Positions 1 to 6,869 of a stretch of DNA of 64,000 nt are shown here, piece by piece. This DNA comes from Cognataquiflexum rubidum (GTDB taxonomy: Bacteria; Bacteroidota; Bacteroidia; Cytophagales; Cyclobacteriaceae). The DNA is taken from NCBI RefSeq assembly GCF_022538115.1, contig NZ_JAKZAL010000006.1, positions 172,016 through 236,015 on the forward strand, read 5' to 3'. The number at the start of each line of letters is the position of its first letter. The stretch's first letter is position 1. The notes under the pieces are model-generated. The model did no database searches and had not been told where the DNA came from. It saw nothing but the letters and a program-made list of their open reading frames with translations. Both the position numbers and the translations under genes were made by a program.

Positions 1-2913
1 AAACCTTTTCAAATCATTTATTCTTTATTCAGCCACGAATTTCTTGGACTGTTATTCGAGTCCTTCGTGATTCAACTTGATGAAAAAGGAAGGCTTTCTT
101 TTGCCCACCAGAATATTTCGCATGTCAATGCACCCGAGTTTTCTTCCGGTCTTGATGAGACTGACTTTAAATTGATCAAATGGATGGATGACATGCAGCA
201 GGAAGCCATTGTCAAAAAATTCGATACCAAGAAGCTCAAGCCTAAGGACTACCTGAGGAAAATTTATGACCCCAAAACTGAGAATAAAGTTGTCCAGGAA
301 TTGATCGAACATAAACTTGAAAGTTTGAGGGCCAAAGTCCTTGAAAACCTGAAAGGAAAGCGGTTTTTTGAAATGGGAAACGATGGTAATCCGATTTGGA
401 GAGAAATCAATATTATGCCGGAAAAGGCTGCAGTACTTTTTCATTTTAGGAGAAATGAGGACAATACACACTATTTTCCCACCATCAAATACCGGGATGT
501 TCCCCTTGAATGGCAATACCGCAATGCCTACCTCATCTGCCACGAACCTGCTTGGTTGGTGGTTGACTACAATTTATACAGTTTCAAAAAAGGTGTGGAC
601 GGCAAGAAACTCCAACCCTTTCTGAATAAAAAATTTATTGTAATCCCCAAAAAGGTAGAAGACCAGTATTACAAAAAGTTTGTGACCCAGCTTGTCGCTT
701 CCTTTGATGTCTATGCCAAAGGCTTTGATATCAAAGTCGAAAGGTCCATGCCAAAACCTGTTTTGAATTTGAGTGACCTTCCCTCAAATCCCAAAACAGA
801 CCTTTTTGGAAACAAACTGGAGGAGGAAGAGGAAGACAAAATAGTTTTTGACCTGCAGTTCCAATACGGAGATTATGCTTTCAGATCAGAAGAAAAAGCC
901 TCCAATAATGTAGAATTAGAACATATCGGAGACAATTACATTTTCCACAAAGTAATCAGAGACCTCGAAAAGGAAAAGTCCTATGGCGATTACCTGAAAG
1001 ATCTCGGATTGCCTGTCAAGCATGCCCGGTATTCGATCTGTAAGTCCAAGGCTTTTGGTTGGATCAATGCCTACAAAGACAATCTGGAGGAAATGGGCAT
1101 CCGGATCCAACAGGCACCGACCCAAAAAGGCAAAAGGTACTTTATCGGTCATGCTATCATTTCTGTAGAAGTCAAAGAAAACATAGATTGGTTTGATGTC
1201 CATGCCGTCATCAGGTTTGGTACTTACGAGATACCCTTTCATAAAATCAGGAGACTTTTGCTTCAGGGGAAAACCGAATTTGAACTTCCCAACGGGGAAA
1301 TTGCAGTGATTCCAAATTCCTGGTTTGTCAATTATTCCGAAATGTTCGCATTTATGGAAGAGCATGATGCCAATGCCGATCATCACCTTGTGCTCAAAAA
1401 ACACCACATTGCTTTGGCACAGGAGCTTCAAAACAGCAACCTCCTCCAACTCAAGTTGAGTCAGAAACTTGAAAAATTACGAAATTTCAGTCAGATAGAG
1501 GATTATGATTTGCCGGTGACTTTCAAAGGGGTTCTCAGACCATACCAAAAAGCAGGATATAATTGGATGCGTTTTCTGAACGAGTTTCGGTTTGGTGGCT
1601 GCTTGGCTGATGACATGGGATTGGGAAAAACCGTGCAGACTTTGGCACTTTTGGCACATGAAAAAGAGCAAAATCCAAATGCCACTACCTTACTTGTCAT
1701 GCCGACTTCTCTGATATACAACTGGGAATTGGAAGCAAGGAAGTTTACTCCAAAGCTGAAAATACTAACCTATACCGGTAGCCAAAGGGTCAAGGACATC
1801 AGCCGCTTTGCAAAATATGATCTGGTCCTTACTTCCTATGGAATCACGAGGATGGATGTGGATATGCTCAAGGGATTCTATTTCAATTATGTCATCTTGG
1901 ACGAATCCCAAGCCATCAAAAACCCAAGTAGCATCATCGCCAAGGCAGTGAATGAACTGACCTGCAGACAGCGGTTGATCCTGACAGGAACACCGGTTGA
2001 AAATGGAACCATGGACCTTTGGTCCCAAATGAACTTTATCAACAGAGGCCTTTTGGGAAATCAGAACATGTTCAAAAAACAGTTTTTATTGCCGATTGAA
2101 AAGAAAAATGACCAAGATAAGGCTGCCAAACTGCATGCCATGATCAAGCCATTTATCCTCCGAAGGTTAAAAAGCCAGGTAGCGACTGACCTTCCGGAGA
2201 AAGTCATCAATGTGAAATATTCAACGATGACGCCTGAACAGGAAAAAGCCTACGAAGAGGTAAAAGGGTACTATAGGGATCAGATCGTCAAAGAAATGTC
2301 AGTTGCCGGTATGAAAAACCAGCAGTTTGCTTTGTTGAGGGGATTGACCCAACTGAGGCAATTGGCCAACCATCCAAGATTGACCGATAAAGACTATACC
2401 GGCGATTCCGGCAAGATGGAAGATGTGACCCACATGATTGAATCCACGGTCAGTGAAGGCCACAAAGTGTTGGTCTTTAGTCAGTTTGTCAGGCATCTCG
2501 CTATCGTCAAAGAATACCTTGAAAAAGAGAACATCAAGTACGCCTACCTAGACGGTACGACCAAAAACCGTCAGGCCCAAGTGGAGTCTTTCCAGCAGAA
2601 CGATGAGGTAAAAATTTTCCTGATCTCCCTAAAAGCAGGAGGTGTAGGATTGAACCTGACCAAAGCCGAATATGTATTTTTGCTTGACCCTTGGTGGAAT
2701 CCTGCGGTAGAAGCCCAAGCCATAGACAGGGCACACCGAATCGGTCAGGAAAACAAAGTCATCATCTATAAATTCATCAGCCGAAATACCGTGGAGGAAA
2801 AAATAATGGCTCTCCAGGAAAGAAAAATGGCTCTCGCAGGAGAACTGATCAGTACTGAAGAAAGCTTTATAAAGAGCCTTAGCAAAGAAGATGTTGAGGC
2901 ATTATTGGATTGA
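1..2913 (+). CDS. SNF2-family DEAD/DEAH-box helicase, 5' end cut by window edge
   Basis: Superfamily 2 ATPase of the SNF2/HepA type, expected to be cytoplasmic and to remodel protein-DNA or RNA polymerase complexes. The helicase core fills the C-terminal half: Walker A (ADDMGLGKT, bases 1606-1632), DESQ in the DEAH position near 1900, and motif VI DRAHRIGQ at 2725-2748. About 500 residues precede the core, the usual layout of the long Bacteroidota SNF2 proteins. A GTG at 67 is not convincing as the start, because the frame is open back to base 1 and those codons read as ordinary protein running into FLGLLFESFVIQLDEKG. The true start therefore lies just outside the window. purU follows 24 bp downstream, probably in the same transcript. 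The specific target is unknown. Confidence 0.93.
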   Translation, partial: KPFQIIYSLFSHEFLGLLFESFVIQLDEKGRLSFAHQNISHVNAPEFSSGLDETDFKLIKWMDDMQQEAIVKKFDTKKLKPKDYLRKIYDPKTENKVVQELIEHKLESLRAKVLENLKGKRFFEMGNDGNPIWREINIMPEKAAVLFHFRRNEDNTHYFPTIKYRDVPLEWQYRNAYLICHEPAWLVVDYNLYSFKKGVDGKKLQPFLNKKFIVIPKKVEDQYYKKFVTQLVASFDVYAKGFDIKVERSMPKPVLNLSDLPSNPKTDLFGNKLEEEEEDKIVFDLQFQYGDYAFRSEEKASNNVELEHIGDNYIFHKVIRDLEKEKSYGDYLKDLGLPVKHARYSICKSKAFGWINAYKDNLEEMGIRIQQAPTQKGKRYFIGHAIISVEVKENIDWFDVHAVIRFGTYEIPFHKIRRLLLQGKTEFELPNGEIAVIPNSWFVNYSEMFAFMEEHDANADHHLVLKKHHIALAQELQNSNLLQLKLSQKLEKLRNFSQIEDYDLPVTFKGVLRPYQKAGYNWMRFLNEFRFGGCLADDMGLGKTVQTLALLAHEKEQNPNATTLLVMPTSLIYNWELEARKFTPKLKILTYTGSQRVKDISRFAKYDLVLTSYGITRMDVDMLKGFYFNYVILDESQAIKNPSSIIAKAVNELTCRQRLILTGTPVENGTMDLWSQMNFINRGLLGNQNMFKKQFLLPIEKKNDQDKAAKLHAMIKPFILRRLKSQVATDLPEKVINVKYSTMTPEQEKAYEEVKGYYRDQIVKEMSVAGMKNQQFALLRGLTQLRQLANHPRLTDKDYTGDSGKMEDVTHMIESTVSEGHKVLVFSQFVRHLAIVKEYLEKENIKYAYLDGTTKNRQAQVESFQQNDEVKIFLISLKAGGVGLNLTKAEYVFLLDPWWNPAVEAQAIDRAHRIGQENKVIIYKFISRNTVEEKIMALQERKMALAGELISTEESFIKSLSKEDVEALLD

Positions 2914-2937
2914 TAAACCACAAACACTCGCAAAAAA

Positions 2938-3792
2938 ATGAAAAAAGCAATTTTGATAATTCAATGCAAAGATCAGAAAGGCATCGTAGCAAGCGTTTCT
3001 GAATTTTTATACTCCTATCAGGGAAATATCCTTGAGATAGACCAACATGTGGACGGTGAAGTCGGGATGTTTTTTATGAGGGTATCCTGGGAATTGGAAA
3101 CCTTTGGACTGAAAAGGGAAGAGATCGAACCGATATTTGAAGCCAAAGTCGGGAAGAAATTTGACATGGAATTTGAATTGTTTTTCAACTTCCGAAAACC
3201 AAGAATGGCAGTTTTTGTATCCAAGCTTTCCCATTGCCTGATCGATATTTTGAGCAGGCATTATTCAGGCCAATTTGAAGTAGACATTCCTGTGGTGATT
3301 TCCAACCATGCCGACCACAAAAAGGTGGTGGAAGCTTTTGGCATTCCTTTCCATTATTTTGCTGTAGACAAGGCAAACAGAATGGATGTGGAAGAAAAGC
3401 AGTTGGAATTGCTGAATCAATACCGAACTGATTTTGTGGTTTTGGCCAGGTACATGCAGATCCTGAGCGAGGATTTTATCCGGAATTATCCCAATAAAAT
3501 CATCAACATCCACCATTCGTTTTTGCCGGCTTTTGTCGGTGCCAAGCCTTACCATGCCGCTTACGAGCGTGGCGTCAAAATCATTGGGGCCACAGCACAT
3601 TATGTTACCGAGGAATTGGATGCAGGTCCGATCATCGAACAGGAGGTAGCCCGTGTGCGTCACCATAACTCCCCGGCTGACTTGGTGCAGATCGGTCAGG
3701 ATGTAGAAAAAGTGGTTCTTTCCAAAGCCATCAAATACCACCTTGAAAGGAAAATATTGGCGTACAGAAATAAGACGATCATATTTTATTGA
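2938..3792 (+). CDS. purU: Formyltetrahydrofolate deformylase
   Basis: Hydrolyses 10-formyl-THF to formate and THF, balancing one-carbon pools and feeding formate to purine synthesis. An N-terminal ACT domain (about residues 1-85, KKAILIIQCKDQKGIVASVS) precedes a formyltransferase-type catalytic domain (about 90-270) with HHSFLPAFVGAKPYHAAY and DAGPIIEQE, the signature His and Asp region. The 284 aa length is normal for PurU. The gene ends NKTIIFY, as the family does, with TGA at 3790-3792. A perfect 13-bp hairpin starts 9 bp after the stop. The last ~70 bp of coding sequence plus this hairpin recur as degenerate copies seven more times downstream, which is very unusual for a housekeeping gene. 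Confidence 0.95.
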   Translation: MKKAILIIQCKDQKGIVASVSEFLYSYQGNILEIDQHVDGEVGMFFMRVSWELETFGLKREEIEPIFEAKVGKKFDMEFELFFNFRKPRMAVFVSKLSHCLIDILSRHYSGQFEVDIPVVISNHADHKKVVEAFGIPFHYFAVDKANRMDVEEKQLELLNQYRTDFVVLARYMQILSEDFIRNYPNKIINIHHSFLPAFVGAKPYHAAYERGVKIIGATAHYVTEELDAGPIIEQEVARVRHHNSPADLVQIGQDVEKVVLSKAIKYHLERKILAYRNKTIIFY

Positions 3793-4168
3793 TAAGCAGA
3801 CCTTTTCCAAAGTTTTTGAACTTTGGAAAAGATTTTTAAAACACTCGAATACCCCTTGGAAAAGAAATTATAGTATTGTAGGAACAAGACGGTATTTTAT
3901 TGATAAGTACACCTTTTCCAAAGTTTTGGACTTTGGAAAAGATTTCTAAATCCATTGAATACCAACAGAGGAAGAAAAATATTGGACTGTAGGAACAAAA
4001 CGATAATATTTTATTGAAAAGCAGACCTTTTCCAAAGTTTTTGAACTTTGGAAAAGTTTTTAAAGCCATCAAATACCCGTAAAAAAAGAAAATTTGGCTT
4101 ACCGAAACAAGACGATAATATTTTATTGAAAAGCAGACCTTTTCCAAAGTTTTTGAACTTTGGAAAAG
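3724..4168. repeat. purU-tail/hairpin repeat array, left half (4 units)
   Basis: Four units of 111-114 bp. Each has a segment homologous to the purU 3' end (starting AAAGCCATCAAATACC in the gene, through TTTTATTGA) followed by a palindrome of the form CTTTTCCAAAGTT-loop-AACTTTGGAAAAG. Hairpins lie at 3802-3831, 3913-3941, 4027-4056 and 4139-4168. Unit 1 is the real end of purU; units 2-4 carry frameshifts and stops and are not coding. Because PurU proteins conserve this C-terminus, the gene is the likely source and the array the derivative (inference). Units 2 and 7 match at 80 of 81 positions (3847-3927 against 4974-5054). Confidence 0.9.
3802..3836 (+). terminator. purU: Hairpin terminator of purU / founder REP-like palindrome
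   Basis: Perfect 13-bp stem CTTTTCCAAAGTT / AACTTTGGAAAAG with a TTTG loop at 3802-3831, followed by ATTTTT. It starts 9 bp after the purU stop, so it is positioned as the intrinsic terminator. It is the first of eight such hairpins; the stem is AT-rich, and a T-run lies on each side in some units, so termination from both strands is possible. Confidence 0.7.
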
Positions 4169-4193
4169 ATTGTAAACGCTTTGAAAAAGGCTT

Positions 4194-4784
4194 TCATTCC
4201 AAATCCAAACCAAGTAGAAAATCCCTTTTGGAATTCAATAAGTACTCGATGTGGGAAAACCCGTCAAAATATATCAATGCTTCATTTCTAAAGATATTTG
4301 ATGGGGAATCCCACTTTTTGTAGGCAATTAAACTTGACCATTTCCACAAAAATTCATTTTTGACAAACTGATGTTTGACAGGATTGAGATGAATATACAA
4401 AAAGGTTTCTTGCCATTGTCTTTGTGTGGTTATTTGCTTTCGCTTAAAGTTTTTTGCAAAAAGACTTCCTGTTCTATTGAATAACTTATTGTAGGATTGG
4501 GTATAAGAACTGAAAAAATTTGAAAATGCTTTGGATATTCTCCTTTCAACTTCTCCATCATTGATTTCAGATAGTTCGATGTTGTCTAATATAACAGCCC
4601 TATCTTTGATTTTAACCATCAAATGAAAATGATTAGGCATTAGACAAAATGCTATAGTTTCTACAAAAGGAGAGACGTGAATGTCATATTGTTTTAGAAA
4701 AAACCTATAGTTTTCTTGCTCTTGAAAAAGGTTTTCAAAGCCATTAGCATGGTTAAAAATATGGTAAGTAACCCCGTGTTCCAT
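4194..4784 (-). CDS. REP-associated tyrosine transposase (RAYT), Y1/IS200-like HUH enzyme
   Basis: Single-domain Y1 transposase-like protein of 196 aa, the usual RAYT size. The HUH motif is H52-F53-H54 within FCLMPNHFHLMVKI. The candidate catalytic tyrosine is Y130 in FLYIHLNPVKH, and RTGSLFAKNFKRK at 104-116 is also typical of the group. Members of this family cut single-stranded REP hairpins and are thought to spread REP sequences. Here the gene lies exactly between hairpin 4 (ends 4168) and hairpin 5 (starts 4819), in place of one purU-tail spacer, on the strand opposite purU and the sigma factor. Both catalytic motifs are intact, so it may be active. There is no IS605-type tnpB and no recognisable IS boundary, which argues against a plain insertion sequence. 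Confidence 0.9.
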   Translation of the reverse strand: MEHGVTYHIFNHANGFENLFQEQENYRFFLKQYDIHVSPFVETIAFCLMPNHFHLMVKIKDRAVILDNIELSEINDGEVERRISKAFSNFFSSYTQSYNKLFNRTGSLFAKNFKRKQITTQRQWQETFLYIHLNPVKHQFVKNEFLWKWSSLIAYKKWDSPSNIFRNEALIYFDGFSHIEYLLNSKRDFLLGLDLE

Positions 4785-4818
4785 TCTTAAAATTAACTAC
4801 TTTTAAAATTAAATCTAT

Positions 4819-5254
4819 CTTTTCCAAAGTTTTGAACTTTAGAAAAGTTTTTAAAACCATCGAATACCACTTGGAAAGGAAAATATTGGTGTTTAGAAAC
4901 AGGTAGATTATTTTTTTTGAAAGTAGACCTTTTCCAAAGTTTTTTAACTTTGGAAAAGATTTCTAAATCCATCGAATACCCCTTGGAAAAGAAATTATAG
5001 TATTGTAGGAAAAAGACGGTATTTTATTGATAAGTACACCTTTTCCAAAGTTTTGAACTTTGGAAAAGTTTTTAAAACCATCAAATACCCCTTAAGAAAA
5101 GAAAATATTGGCTTACCGGTGAAAGATGATTTCTCTATTATTTTTGAAAGCAGACCTTTTCCAAAGTTTTTGAACTTTGGAAAAGTTTTTTAAAACCATC
5201 GAATACCACCTTGAAAGGAAAATATCCAAACATTTTAAATAAATCCTTGTTGGG
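4819..5254. repeat. purU-tail/hairpin repeat array, right half (4 units plus partial tail)
   Basis: Hairpins lie at 4819-4847 (one C-A mismatch in the stem), 4929-4958, 5040-5068 and 5156-5185, at 110, 111 and 116 bp spacing. Between them are purU-tail-like segments. The last hairpin is followed by a truncated tail copy (CATCGAATACC onwards) that breaks off near 5227. The sequence before hairpin 5 is not purU-like, consistent with the RAYT gene having replaced that spacer. The array ends about 60 bp before the ECF sigma gene and so forms its upstream region. Confidence 0.9.
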
Positions 5255-5287
5255 TAGGTGTCTGTTTTGTCAGATATCTACCTTGAC

Positions 5288-5848
5288 ATGGCCTTTTTTG
5301 ACAAAAAAGTAAAAAACCCTGACTTTGGGAACGAAAAGTCCTTCAGGGATTTTTTCGACAGCCATTATTCTCTTGTATATCGGAGATTATATTCCCTATT
5401 GGGAGATTCTCAGCTTTCTGAAGAATTGTGTCAAGACATTTTTGTGAACCTTTGGCAAAGGAGATTTGAATTGCCCGCCATTGCAAATTGGAACAGTTAC
5501 CTGCTGAAATCCGCCACCTTCAAAGCCATAGATTACCGAAGAAAAAGAAAGGATATCCTAAAATTTGCAGAAGACCTTGATGCTGAGGGAATCATTGCCG
5601 AAGTCGAAGAGTCGAAGGACGAAGACATTCAATTAGAGCTGCTTGAGAAAGAAATTGCAGCACTTCCCGATCGGTGTCAGGTTATATTCAAGCTCAGTCG
5701 ATATGAGCAGATGAGCTATGCCGATATCGCCAAAGCTCTGGATATCAGTCCAAAAACGGTAGAAAACCAAATCGGTAAAGCCCTCAAAATTTTAAGAAAA
5801 AACCTCCTTCCGCAACTTTTTTTCGGATTACTGCAAATTTTTCAGTAG
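5288..5848 (+). CDS. ECF RNA polymerase sigma factor (FecI-like)
   Basis: Sigma-70 family ECF factor directing RNA polymerase to a small regulon. Region 2 covers about FDSHYSLVYRRLYSLLGD through DIFVNLWQRR, and region 4 (LPDRCQVIFKLSRYEQMSYADIAKALDISP) supplies the -35-binding helix-turn-helix. The reading frame can begin at GTG 5258, but ATG 5288 gives MAFFDKKVKN and a 186 aa protein, closer to family length, so I prefer it; no clear ribosome site decides. The next genes are a FecR anti-sigma and an STN-domain TonB receptor, so this is very probably the output of that surface-signalling relay. The hairpin array upstream should insulate it from purU transcription. Confidence 0.9.
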   Translation: MAFFDKKVKNPDFGNEKSFRDFFDSHYSLVYRRLYSLLGDSQLSEELCQDIFVNLWQRRFELPAIANWNSYLLKSATFKAIDYRRKRKDILKFAEDLDAEGIIAEVEESKDEDIQLELLEKEIAALPDRCQVIFKLSRYEQMSYADIAKALDISPKTVENQIGKALKILRKNLLPQLFFGLLQIFQ

Positions 5849-5900
5849 CAGGATAGGGGTTTTGAAGCCACTTCTCGACTTATAGGGAAAGAAGCAATTA

Positions 5901-6869
5901 ATGGAACCTACAGACGAACAACTGGCAAGATGGCTCGAAAGTCCGAGTCAGGATGATATTCAGGATTTGAATGAATGGCTTGACAAAAGTCCCGAGAATC
6001 TCCAAAAATGGGAGAGCTACCAAATGCTCTGGCAAAATTCGGCAAAGTTGGCTTCCAGGATGCCTCTACCTAACCGGGAAAGGATTTGGTCAGGAATTGA
6101 AGCAGAAATCGGGGAAAAGAAGACTTTTGCTATTTCTGGCTTTTTCAAATATGCAGCGGCAGCGGCTGTCATCCTGACGATTTCTCTATCCGTTTGGCTT
6201 TCGATTTCACCCAAGCAGGAGCATTACATTGCAGGAAATGGACCATTGGAGGTTTGGCTGTCCGACAGTTCTCGCGTAGTCTTAAAAGAGGGGGCTGAAC
6301 TGAAAGTTTCCGAGGACTATTTGGTGGAGGAGCGAACGGTCGTTTTGCAAGGCGACGCATTTTTTGAGATAAAAAGAAATGAGCAAAAGCCATTTTTGGT
6401 GAAAACCGAATCACATTTTGTCAAAGTATTGGGGACATCCTTTTTGGTCCAAACGCCTCAGCCGAAAGAAGCCACCGTTTCTGTTTTCTCCGGGAAAGTT
6501 GAATTTGGCTTCCCTTTAGGTCAAAGCAGTATCCTGACAAAGGACATGTCACTGACCATTTTGGGTAATCAGTTTGTAGAAAAGGAAAAAAGCACCAATG
6601 ACCTTGCTTGGTGGACAGGAGAACTGAAGTATGACAATGCGCCATTGTCTCAATTTGTCGCCGACATGGCCTATAATTTTGACATTGAGATAAGAGTAAC
6701 GTCTACTTCTTTGATGGGCTGCGGACTCACGGCCAAGTTTGAAGGATTGACTCCTGATGAGATGGTGCAGGCTGTTGCCATGACCTTTGGAAGCGAACTG
6801 CAGCAATCCTCCAAATCAAGTTTGGTAATGCAAGGTGGAAATTGTGAAACGGGAGGTGAGACGTGGTGA
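5901..6869 (+). CDS. FecR-family anti-sigma factor
   Basis: Single-pass inner-membrane anti-sigma protein of 322 aa. A short cytoplasmic region (about 1-80) precedes one membrane helix (FKYAAAAAVILTISLSVWLS, about 82-101). The periplasmic FecR domain (about 110-205, GPLEVWLSDSSRVVLKEGAEL ... GDAFFEIKR) is followed by a C-terminal DUF4974-type region (ELKYDNAPLSQFVADMA). It should hold the upstream ECF factor inactive until the TonB receptor's STN domain signals. Its stop TGA at 6867-6869 lies inside the start of the receptor gene, so the two are translationally coupled. Confidence 0.92.
   Translation: MEPTDEQLARWLESPSQDDIQDLNEWLDKSPENLQKWESYQMLWQNSAKLASRMPLPNRERIWSGIEAEIGEKKTFAISGFFKYAAAAAVILTISLSVWLSISPKQEHYIAGNGPLEVWLSDSSRVVLKEGAELKVSEDYLVEERTVVLQGDAFFEIKRNEQKPFLVKTESHFVKVLGTSFLVQTPQPKEATVSVFSGKVEFGFPLGQSSILTKDMSLTILGNQFVEKEKSTNDLAWWTGELKYDNAPLSQFVADMAYNFDIEIRVTSTSLMGCGLTAKFEGLTPDEMVQAVAMTFGSELQQSSKSSLVMQGGNCETGGETW

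Noticed and set aside
3743..3949. ORF reading across purU-tail repeats with a repeated protein-like pattern
   Set aside because: It is out of frame with purU and only reflects the repeat units; the pattern comes from the DNA repetition, not from a gene.
3724..5254. Possible CRISPR array
   Set aside because: The 110-bp period, homologous spacers and long palindromes do not fit CRISPR repeats with unique spacers, and no cas genes are nearby.
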